From: Deltaproteobacteria bacterium
Lineage (GTDB): Bacteria; Desulfobacterota; DSM-4660; Desulfatiglandales; HGW-15
Direction of reading: 5' to 3'
NCBI GenBank assembly: GCA_030671095.1
Contig: DAOVAK010000226.1
Span: 1-5,491, forward strand
Length of the DNA stretch: 5,491 nt
The notes under the pieces are model-generated. The model ran no database searches. It worked only from the letters and a program-made list of their open reading frames with translations, and was not told where the DNA came from. Position numbers and translations under genes: made by a program. Below, in pieces: positions 1 through 5,491 of this stretch. The first letter of the stretch is position 1, and each line of letters begins with the position of its first letter.

Positions 1-1
1 A

Positions 2-769
2 AGTTGGATGGTGGATGGATTTGAGCTGGATCCGGTGGCGGGTGTGAACGCCGTCAAGACAGGGGAAAACGTGGCGAAAGAGTTTGGCGTAACCAGGGAA
101 GAGTCTGATGCCATGGCCTTGAATCGCTATCAAAAATATACAGACTCTCTGGCCAATGATCGGGAATTCCAAAAACACTATATAATTCCCATTGAGGTGA
201 GGATATCCAGGAAGAAGGCCATTCTGGTTGAGGAGGACCAGGGCATTACCCCTTGCACCGAGGAAGGGTTGGCCAAACTGCGACCAGTGATTCCCGACGG
301 TATTCTCACCTTTGGCGCACAGACCCATCCCGCTGATGGTAACGCCGGCATGATCATCACTACTAAGGAGAAAGCCGCTGAGTTATCCACAGACCAGGGC
401 GTGACTATTCAACTCATCTCCTATGGGTATGCAAGGGCCAAAAAGGCCCACATGGCTGCAGCGGTTACGCCCAGTGCGGAAATGGCCCTGCAAAATGCAG
501 GCATCAAGGTGAAAGACCTTGGTGCAGTCAAAACCCACAACCCCTTTACCGTCAATGATGTGGTCATGGGGAAACTCATGGGAATCGATGAAAAGACTTT
601 CAATAATTATGGGAGCTCCCTAATATTCGGCCATCCCCAGGGGCCAACAGGCATGCGTTGTATCATCGAAATGATCGAGGAGTTGGTCATGAAAGGCGGA
701 GGCTATGGTCTGTTTGCCGGATATGCTGCTGGGGATACTGCCGCTGGAATGGTCTTGAAGGTGAACTGA
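2..769 (+). CDS. Thiolase family protein (acyl-CoA acetyltransferase type), 5'-partial
   Basis: Probable thiolase: CoA-dependent cleavage of a 3-oxoacyl-CoA (or the reverse condensation), cytoplasmic, last step of a beta-oxidation-like route. The frame is open to the left edge, so the ATG at 8 is internal; about the first 130-140 residues of a ~390-residue family, including the nucleophilic Cys, are outside the window. Counting from that ATG: a helical segment typical of thiolases (NAVKTGENVAKEFGVTREE, 14-32), a glycine-rich segment near 102-115 matching the family's substrate-loop region (usually NASG-x-x-DGAAA), HNPF at 177-180 where most thiolases have NEAF, GHPQGPTG at 208-215 with the catalytic His209, and a Gly-rich C-terminus from 230. 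The second catalytic Cys (30 residues after the His in Zoogloea thiolase) is Tyr239 here. Stop 42 bases before the dehydrogenase gene, so probably co-transcribed. The family is secure; the substrate is unknown, and the Cys loss makes activity uncertain. Confidence 0.9.
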   Translation, partial: SWMVDGFELDPVAGVNAVKTGENVAKEFGVTREESDAMALNRYQKYTDSLANDREFQKHYIIPIEVRISRKKAILVEEDQGITPCTEEGLAKLRPVIPDGILTFGAQTHPADGNAGMIITTKEKAAELSTDQGVTIQLISYGYARAKKAHMAAAVTPSAEMALQNAGIKVKDLGAVKTHNPFTVNDVVMGKLMGIDEKTFNNYGSSLIFGHPQGPTGMRCIIEMIEELVMKGGGYGLFAGYAAGDTAAGMVLKVN

Positions 770-800
770 TCATCCTTAGAACTTGACCTATAAAAGCCTA

Positions 801-807
801 GGAGAGG
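801..807 (+). promoter_or_regulatory. Shine-Dalgarno site of the HCDH-ECH fusion gene
   Basis: GGAGAGG lies here, with its GGAG core 7 bases before the ATG at 812. It favours that start over the in-frame ATG at 890, which would begin the protein only four residues before the Rossmann glycines and would remove the 26-residue leader. Confidence 0.7.
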
Positions 808-811
808 ATCT

Positions 812-2836
812 ATGGAACAGAGAAAAAAAATATTTCCAACATTTTTCAACCCGTTTCTCATAAAACCGAGCCGAACCCTGCCTGAGGAGATGGCGGTGAT
901 CGGCGCTGGCACCATCGGTCCTGATATCGCCTATTATTTAAAGAGCGGACTCCCTGACAAAAAACTCTTTCTGGTGGATGTGGCTGAGGAACCCCTCAAG
1001 AATGCTGAGAAACGGTTTCAGGGCTATGCCCAGAAGGCCGTGGCCAGAAAAAAGATGAAAGAGGAGCAGACCCAAGCCGTTTTGGAAAATATCACCTATA
1101 CGACCAATTACGAAGAGATCAGCAACTGCGATCTGGTTATCGAGGCGGCAACCGAAAACCTCGACCTGAAAAAAAAGATATTTGAGATGGTGGAAGGGAT
1201 TATCAGGGAAGATACCATCATTACGTCCAATACCAGTTCCATCCCGGCGGACAGAATATTTTCAAACATGAAACATCCTGGAAGGACGACGGTGACACAT
1301 TTCTTTGCGCCTGCCTGGCGTAGCCTTGCCGTGGAGGTCATCGACTGGGAAGGGGCGAGTCAGGAGACTATTGACTATATGTTCTGGTTCTTTGCCCAGA
1401 CCGGCAAAGCACCGGTCATCACGGACAATGTTATCTGTTTCATGTTGAACCGGATTTTTGAAAATTGGGTGAATGAGGCGGCCCACCTTCTCGATCAGGC
1501 TACAGCGGCACAGATCGATTCGGTTGCGCAGGAGTTCGTATTCGCAGGACCCTTCTTTGTTGTCAATATGGGGAATGGGAATCCGATAGTCTATGAAACC
1601 AATACACGAAAGATGGAAGAGGGAGACCACTACAGGCCGGCTCCCATTTTTCTCTCTGTTGAAAGGTGGGCCGTTCCCCGCCCGGGCACCAAGGTGAAAG
1701 TGCCGGATGAGCTGAGAAAGAAGGTTAGAGACCGAATGCTGGGCATCGTATTTTCTCAAAGTTTCGATATTAGCGATCGGGGCATCGGATTGAAGGCGGA
1801 CCTCAATTTTGGTTGCCAAGTAGGTTTGGGTTTTAGAAAAGGGCCTTTTGACATCATGCGGGATCTGGGTGAGGAAGAAGTCAAAAGGATCTCACAAGGA
1901 TACAGTGAGGAGCGCCCCGGCTTTCCTCAAGCCAAAGAGGCTTTTCAATCCTACCAGGATTTTAAACGATTTATTCTGGTGGACGACATGGAAGATGTCA
2001 AAATCCTTACCATCAGGAGGCCTGAGGCGATGAATGCCCTCCGTCTTGAGTTGTTGAACGAGATCCTGTCGGTGCTCAAAGAGAGTGCAGATGATTCAGC
2101 CGTCAAAGGTTATATCATAACCGGATACGGTACGCGCGCCTTCTGCGCAGGAGCGGACATTGGTAAATTCCCCGAAACCCTTGAAGATAAGGGAGCGGCA
2201 GCAAAAAATGCAAGAGAGATGTCTGAGGTACTGCACTTCATGGACCAAATGGCGAAACCAGTTGTCGCCGCTGTTAATGGTATGGCCCTTGGCGGCGGTA
2301 CGGAGTTGTCTATCCGATGCCATAGTATAGTCGCCACTCGGAATGCAACGTTTCAGTTTCCCGAGATAAATTTCGGCATCTTACCGGGGTTGGGAGGGTG
2401 TGTCGTCCCCTATCGCAAATGGCCTGAGAGCGCAGCCCTCTTTCACGAAATGATCTGCCAAGCCAAAATGATCAATGTCCAAGATGCAGCAGAGATAGGA
2501 ATGGTGAAACAGGTTGCCGAAAATTATACAGAGATGATTGCTGCTGCAGTCGAGGAAGTGAAAAATTTAGAAGGTAAGATTGCCAGGATACCGGATGAGC
2601 CCGTGGATATCCCCGAAGTCAATATCCCGGATAAGCCCATGGCAGGCCCATTGCCTCTCAGCAAAGAGGCCGTTTCCATGACCGCCAAAATCATTCACAA
2701 GGGAGCTGCAGCCAAAAGTTTTGCTGAGGCCCTGGAGATCAATTACCAGGGAGCGGGTGAGATAGCCTGCATAGAAGCCTCAAAGGAAGGAGTCACTGCC
2801 TTCCTGGAAAAAAGGAAACCGGAATTCAAAAAGTAG
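812..2836 (+). CDS. 3-hydroxyacyl-CoA dehydrogenase / enoyl-CoA hydratase fusion (dehydrogenase domain first)
   Basis: A 674-residue bifunctional cytoplasmic enzyme predicted to hydrate a trans-2-enoyl-CoA and oxidise the resulting 3-hydroxyacyl-CoA with NAD+. Domains: Rossmann NAD domain about 27-205 (GAGTIG at 31-36, Asp56 ending beta-2, which suggests NAD rather than NADP); dehydrogenase C-terminal domain about 207-350; crotonase fold about 383-674. Dehydrogenase residues equivalent to human Ser137, His158, Glu170 and Asn208 are Ser142, His163, Glu175 and Asn213, with identical spacing. Hydratase residues equivalent to rat Glu144/Glu164 are Glu498 (GGGTEL) and Glu518 (FPEINFG), also with identical spacing; FCAGADI (444-450) and Gly495 supply the oxyanion hole. 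The domain order is opposite to FadB/FadJ and matches the crotonyl-CoA hydratase/3-hydroxybutyryl-CoA dehydrogenase known from Metallosphaera. Oddity: the usual HFFNP motif reads HFFAPAW (163-169). Both activities look intact; chain length and substrate cannot be read from sequence. Confidence 0.95.
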   Translation: MEQRKKIFPTFFNPFLIKPSRTLPEEMAVIGAGTIGPDIAYYLKSGLPDKKLFLVDVAEEPLKNAEKRFQGYAQKAVARKKMKEEQTQAVLENITYTTNYEEISNCDLVIEAATENLDLKKKIFEMVEGIIREDTIITSNTSSIPADRIFSNMKHPGRTTVTHFFAPAWRSLAVEVIDWEGASQETIDYMFWFFAQTGKAPVITDNVICFMLNRIFENWVNEAAHLLDQATAAQIDSVAQEFVFAGPFFVVNMGNGNPIVYETNTRKMEEGDHYRPAPIFLSVERWAVPRPGTKVKVPDELRKKVRDRMLGIVFSQSFDISDRGIGLKADLNFGCQVGLGFRKGPFDIMRDLGEEEVKRISQGYSEERPGFPQAKEAFQSYQDFKRFILVDDMEDVKILTIRRPEAMNALRLELLNEILSVLKESADDSAVKGYIITGYGTRAFCAGADIGKFPETLEDKGAAAKNAREMSEVLHFMDQMAKPVVAAVNGMALGGGTELSIRCHSIVATRNATFQFPEINFGILPGLGGCVVPYRKWPESAALFHEMICQAKMINVQDAAEIGMVKQVAENYTEMIAAAVEEVKNLEGKIARIPDEPVDIPEVNIPDKPMAGPLPLSKEAVSMTAKIIHKGAAAKSFAEALEINYQGAGEIACIEASKEGVTAFLEKRKPEFKK

Positions 2837-2846
2837 AAGGTTTTAT

Positions 2847-3050
2847 ATGATTATTGGAAAGGTACTGGCTCAAAGAGCCATGATCACCCCAGAGCGAGAG
2901 GCACTGATTTTCAAAGATAGGATCTTCACCTATCGTCAGCTTAACCAGCGGGCCAACCGTCTGGCCAATGCCCTCCTCAAACTTGGCGGGAACAATGGGA
3001 GAGGGACCGGAGTACGCATCCATTGGGTCCATGGGTTCAACATTAGGTAA
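2847..3050 (+). pseudogene. AMP-forming acyl-CoA ligase, N-terminal remnant only
   Basis: The first 47 codons read as the start of an ANL-superfamily acyl-CoA ligase (fatty or aromatic acid + ATP + CoA to acyl-CoA). LAQRAMITPEREALIFKD followed by FTYRQLNQRANRLANALLKLG is the standard N-terminal helix-and-strand pattern. Start support is good: AGAAGG at 2835-2840, overlapping the stop of the preceding gene, lies 6 bases before the ATG. After Gly47 (ends at 2987) the expected continuation (typically V-x-x-GDRVA) is absent; about 20 unrelated residues follow to a TAA at 3048-3050, and the underlying DNA encodes aldehyde oxidoreductase in another frame. All ATP-binding and adenylation motifs (the TSGTTG-x-PKG loop and later ones) are missing, out of a ~500-560-residue family, so the product cannot be an active ligase. 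An intact ligase would have activated the acid feeding the upstream beta-oxidation genes. The family call rests on the N-terminal pattern only. Confidence 0.8.
2985..3003. other. Ligase/AOR fusion junction
   Basis: Ligase homology in the frame starting at 2847 ends at codon 2985-2987. Aldehyde oxidoreductase homology (EGPEYASIGS) begins at about 3001 in the frame one base later. The join therefore lies in these ~19 bases and removes most of the ligase and about the first half of the AOR. I see no insertion sequence, inverted repeat or target duplication at the join, so a simple deletion or an assembly join fits better than a mobile element. Confidence 0.7.
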
Positions 3051-3976
3051 TGGGGATTTAGAGAGCGCTATCTATGCCACAGAGCTGTGTAACCGTTACG
3101 GCCTGGATACCATCTCAACCGGTTCCTATATCGCCTGGGCCATGGAGCTATATCAACGGAAAATTATCGATGACTCCACAGTCGGATATCCACTGCGCTG
3201 GGGAGATCAAAAGGCCATTATAAAACTGATCCATCAGATTGCCCACCGGGACGGATTTGGAAATATTCTTGCAGATGGAGTATTTGCCTCCGAAATATTC
3301 GGCACTGAGGGAAGCGCGTTCCTTTTACCTTTTACAGATAAAAAACCTTCCCATTGAAATGACAGATGAGCGTGCACCGAAGAACTTTGCCTTGGGCATG
3401 GCCACAGCCACCCGTGGGGCGTGCCATATGATAAGTCGACCGTCTCTTGATGTAATCGGTCTCCCTGAAACCTTGCTAAAAGACCTTTATGGTGGGGAGG
3501 TGTCGGCGTTATATTTGGATTATCACGGCAAGGGGCGAATGGTATGGTGGTACGAACGCCTTAATGCACTCTGTGATGCCCTTGGCGTATGCCGATTTCT
3601 TTCAGTTTTTAGTAGCCCGAATGCGCCTCAGGCAGAACAGCTTTCTGAACTGTTATATCGGGCCTTTGGAAAAAAATTCTCTGCAGAGGAACTTTGGGAT
3701 ATCGGGGAGAGAATCTGTACCCTGGAACGGATGATCCTCATCGGAAATGGCCTTGACAAGGATAATGACACGTTGCCGTCTCGCTATTTTGACGAGCCCA
3801 TTCAAGAGGGGCCAGCTCAAGGTGAAGTGATAGATCGGACACAATTTAATGAAATGTTGGAAGAATACTACTATCTACATGGATGGGACAATCTTGGTGT
3901 CCCTCAAGAGTCAACACTAAAGCGCCTAGGGCTTGGAGAAATAACATCAATTAATGCAAAGCACCATGAAGATTAG
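2989..3976 (+). pseudogene. Tungsten aldehyde:ferredoxin oxidoreductase, headless and frameshifted remnant
   Basis: C-terminal half of an AOR-family enzyme (aldehyde/carboxylate interconversion with ferredoxin, tungstopterin plus [4Fe-4S]). From about 3001 the frame gives EGPEYASIGS, then NELC-like TELCNRYGLDTISTG; it continues to about 3316-3345, where homology moves to the frame one base later (QIKNLPIEM, GMATATRGACH, WWYERLNALCDALGVCRF, and a normal C-terminus ending EEYYYLHGWDNLGVP). Retained: both pterin-binding loops (NRYGLDT and DALGVCR) and the fourth cluster Cys (Pyrococcus Cys494 equivalent, in LGVC). Missing: the N-terminal tungstopterin domain and the first three cluster cysteines, roughly 300 of ~600 residues. 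The two frames overlap (3239-3357), so one extra base explains the break; the best protein fit puts it near 3316-3325, although the six-A run at 3340-3345 is another candidate. Non-functional as written. A ferredoxin gene overlaps its end, as expected for AOR operons. Confidence 0.85.
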
Positions 3977-4337
3977 GGTAAATTCCGAAAAGTGCAGCGG
4001 TTGCCATCTATGTGAAATGGCCTGTTCGATACACCATCTGGGTGTGGTCAACATCAACCGTTCTGCTATTTACATCCAAAAAGATGACCTAGAAACCAGT
4101 GCCTGCCAACCGGTGGCATGTCACCAATGTGAAAACATGCCCTGTATGGGGAAAAACAATGAAAACTCCGCAGAATATCGAGTCCGATTTATTTGGGAGC
4201 GGGCGCTATCTGATGCATGTCCTTTTATGGCACTCTTTCAATGGGAAAATGAGGTCTACCATTGTGACCTGTGCGGGGGTGAACCTCGGTGTGTAAGGCT
4301 ATGCAGCACAGGAGCTATTGAGATCGAATATGATTAA
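3954..4337 (+). CDS. AOR-associated polyferredoxin (HycB/DmsB-like), lacking one cluster
   Basis: Iron-sulfur electron-transfer protein of the type encoded beside AOR genes, expected to pass electrons between the oxidoreductase and a cytoplasmic carrier. Numbered from the ATG at 3954: motif I Cys14/17/20/24, motif II Cys56/59/64, Cys89 in DACPFMAL, motif IV Cys104/107/113/117, plus an extra Cys51. Family members normally have sixteen ligands for four [4Fe-4S] clusters; here the fourth Cys of motif II is Asn68 and the first three of motif III are absent, leaving twelve ligands that can still pair into three clusters. Length is 127 residues against the usual ~150-180; residues ~66-86 are where the family pattern is lost. 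Start is uncertain: the ATG at 3954 has GGAG 15 bases upstream, while the ATG at 3966 (MKIRVNSEKC) looks more family-like but has no Shine-Dalgarno. Either start overlaps the AOR stop (23 or 11 bases), suggesting translational coupling. It may be a decaying partner of a dead enzyme. Confidence 0.8.
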   Translation: MQSTMKIRVNSEKCSGCHLCEMACSIHHLGVVNINRSAIYIQKDDLETSACQPVACHQCENMPCMGKNNENSAEYRVRFIWERALSDACPFMALFQWENEVYHCDLCGGEPRCVRLCSTGAIEIEYD

Positions 4338-4350
4338 AGCAAGGGGTGTG

Positions 4351-4370
4351 GGGATAACTTTGGTTAGCCC
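4351..4370. terminator. Possible bidirectional hairpin between convergent genes
   Basis: GGGATAAC (4351-4358), a TTTG loop and GTTAGCCC (4363-4370) form an 8-pair stem with one A-G mismatch. It sits in the 32-base gap between the ferredoxin stop and the dctM stop and touches the latter. No run of T follows on either strand, so this is at best a weak intrinsic terminator. Confidence 0.35.
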
Positions 4371-5491
4371 TAATAGGAGACAAGGCTCGGTAGAAAGGTA
4401 GCAATCTGCGGGAAAAACACAAGTATAGCTGTAACAATGATTAGTGCAGCAAGGAAGGGGAATATCCCCTTAAAGATAACCTCAAGGGGTATCTCAGGAG
4501 CAATCCCTTTGATTACAAATACATTTACCCCTACCGGCGGTGTGATAACGCCCATCTCGGCTACCAGCACAATTATGACCCCGAACCAGATCGGATCAAA
4601 GCCGAGCTCCATAACTACCGGGAAGAAGATGGGGATGGTAACCACAATCAGGGCCATAGAATCCATAAAGAAGCCACCTATAAAATAGATGAAGATGATG
4701 ACCCCCATGATAGCTATCCGGTGTATGGCAAGCCCCCCGAGCCAGTCAGCCAATATGAAGGGTATGGTAGATACTGCCATGAAATGACCAAAGATTACCG
4801 CCCCGGTGATAATGAATATAACCATACAAGCTGTTCGCAAGCCGTCCTTGCCGGCCTCAATAAATTTCCGCAAATTAAGCTGTCGTCGAGCCAAGCCAAT
4901 GATCAAGGCGCCGGCGGCTCCGATTGCTCCAGCCTGAGTGGGGCTGAACCAGCCGAGAAATAATCCTCCGATGGTCAAAAGGAATAGAATTATGGTCTCA
5001 ATAATTCCCGTAATTGCTCGCAGCTTTTCTTTCAAAGTAGTTGGGGCTCCAGGGGGGCCGATGGCAGGATTGCGCAGGCAAAGAATGGCCACTGTTGCGG
5101 CAAAAGACAGGCTAAGAAGCACCCCCGGCAATACCCCCGCGATGAAGAGCTTGCCTATGGATTCCTCGGTCAATATCCCGTAGACAATGAGGATGGTGCT
5201 CGGTGGGATAAGGATGCCGAGCGTGCCGGCCGCAGCAACGGTACCGGTGGCTAATGTGTCATCGTAGTTATACTTTTTCATCTCCGGAAGCGCTATCTTG
5301 CCCATTGTAGCTGCCGTAGCTGCGGTTGACCCGCATATGGCAGCAAAACCGGCACAGGCGAACACAGTAGCCATGGTCAGGCCGCCACGCAACTGCCCTA
5401 CCCAGGTATAGGTCGTCTTAAAAAGCCTTTGGCTAATTCCCGAAGCGAACGCGAAGGTACCCATGAGGATAAACATGGGGATAACAGTGAG
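4370..5491 (-). CDS. dctM: TRAP transporter large permease subunit (DctM family), N-terminus outside window
   Basis: Large membrane subunit of a tripartite ATP-independent periplasmic transporter. It works with a periplasmic solute-binding protein and a small DctQ subunit to import carboxylates and related acids with Na+ or H+. The frame is open to the right edge (LTVIP precedes the ATG at 5474-5476, in the context of the usual IPLFILMG), so that ATG is internal and about 50-70 residues are missing from a ~425-residue family. Counting from that ATG: GSTAATAATMGKIALPEMKK (49-68) and GTLGILIPPSTILIVYG (84-100) form the first conserved core repeat; FSPTQAGAIGA (177-187), FFMDSMALIVVTIPIFFP (269-286) and MGVITPPVGVNVF (308-320) belong to the second half. 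Roughly ten hydrophobic spans are visible and the frame is clean. It is convergent with the + strand cluster, hence a separate transcript; DctQ and binding-protein genes may lie beyond the right edge. The substrate cannot be deduced, although neighbouring acyl-CoA genes suggest an organic acid. Confidence 0.93.
   Translation of the reverse strand, partial: LTVIPMFILMGTFAFASGISQRLFKTTYTWVGQLRGGLTMATVFACAGFAAICGSTAATAATMGKIALPEMKKYNYDDTLATGTVAAAGTLGILIPPSTILIVYGILTEESIGKLFIAGVLPGVLLSLSFAATVAILCLRNPAIGPPGAPTTLKEKLRAITGIIETIILFLLTIGGLFLGWFSPTQAGAIGAAGALIIGLARRQLNLRKFIEAGKDGLRTACMVIFIITGAVIFGHFMAVSTIPFILADWLGGLAIHRIAIMGVIIFIYFIGGFFMDSMALIVVTIPIFFPVVMELGFDPIWFGVIIVLVAEMGVITPPVGVNVFVIKGIAPEIPLEVIFKGIFPFLAALIIVTAILVFFPQIATFLPSLVSY

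Noticed and set aside
1262..1819. A 185-codon open frame on the - strand inside the HCDH-ECH gene.
   Set aside because: The + strand frame here carries the catalytic His163, Glu175 and Asn213 and is unbroken for 674 codons; the antisense product has no recognisable motif, so it is a shadow frame.
3340..3346. A AAA AAC heptamer, a classic slippery site, near the AOR frame change, suggesting programmed frameshifting.
   Set aside because: That heptamer promotes a -1 shift, but a +1 (or -2) change is needed to reach the downstream AOR frame, and the gene also lacks its N-terminal half, so a lesion or sequence error is simpler.
2968..3357. A possible small independent gene starting at the ATG at 2968.
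   Set aside because: Codons before about 2989 are ligase sequence read in the wrong frame, and from about 3001 it is plainly interior AOR sequence; there is no Shine-Dalgarno, so it is part of the remnant.
2847..3976. A novel ligase-AOR fusion enzyme.
   Set aside because: The parts are in different frames, the ligase lacks its ATP-binding core, and the AOR lacks its tungstopterin domain and three of four cluster cysteines.
4099..4296. An alternative frame across the damaged middle of the ferredoxin that might hold the missing cysteines.
   Set aside because: Reading all three + frames between 4140 and 4230 shows no CxxCxxC in any of them, so the missing motif is not simply hidden by a frameshift.
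4437..5183. Several + strand open frames of 80-83 codons (4437-4688, 4721-4963, 4938-5183).
   Set aside because: They lie antisense to a continuous, strongly conserved DctM permease frame and show no family signature of their own.
1..5491. CRISPR arrays, tRNAs, insertion sequences or long direct repeats.
   Set aside because: Reading by eye on both strands, I saw no regularly spaced repeats, no transposase motifs and no tRNA-like cloverleaf; the window is almost entirely protein-coding or decayed coding sequence.

Overview
The window looks like part of an anaerobic acyl-CoA catabolism locus. The gene content is a thiolase, a 3-hydroxyacyl-CoA dehydrogenase/enoyl-CoA hydratase fusion, remnants of an AMP-forming acyl-CoA ligase and of a tungsten aldehyde:ferredoxin oxidoreductase (AOR), an AOR-type polyferredoxin and a TRAP transporter. 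This suggests a strict anaerobe that oxidises fatty, branched or aromatic acids, most plausibly a sulfate-reducing or syntrophic member of the Desulfobacterota. The lineage is inferred from gene content and protein style only; there is no rRNA or other phylogenetic marker here.

Layout. On the + strand, from the left edge: the C-terminal two thirds of a thiolase (2-769, start outside the window); the HCDH-ECH fusion (812-2836) with its own Shine-Dalgarno site; the first ~47 codons of an acyl-CoA ligase (from 2847), which break off near 2987 and run directly into the C-terminal half of an AOR in another frame (about 2989-3976, with a second frame change near 3316-3345); and a small polyferredoxin (3954-4337) overlapping the AOR stop. 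On the - strand, converging on these, is the large permease subunit (DctM) of a TRAP transporter (4370-5491), whose N-terminus lies beyond the right edge. A small hairpin fills the 32-base gap between the convergent genes. No stretch longer than 300 bases is without a gene or gene remnant.

How the parts fit. In an intact version of such a locus, a TRAP transporter would import an organic acid, the ligase would activate it to the CoA ester, the fusion protein would hydrate the enoyl-CoA and oxidise the 3-hydroxyacyl-CoA, and the thiolase would cleave the product. AOR plus ferredoxin would interconvert an acid and its aldehyde using low-potential electrons. This pathway reading is inference.

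The striking feature is uneven decay. The fusion enzyme keeps every recognised catalytic residue. The thiolase has Tyr where the second catalytic Cys is expected, the ligase and AOR are joined fragments in different frames, and the ferredoxin lacks exactly the ligands of one of its four usual [4Fe-4S] clusters. Either a deletion fused two neighbouring genes and the locus is degenerating, or the 2985-3003 junction is an assembly error. I see no convincing novel system; the most informative points are the junction, the ferredoxin cluster loss and the altered thiolase active site.
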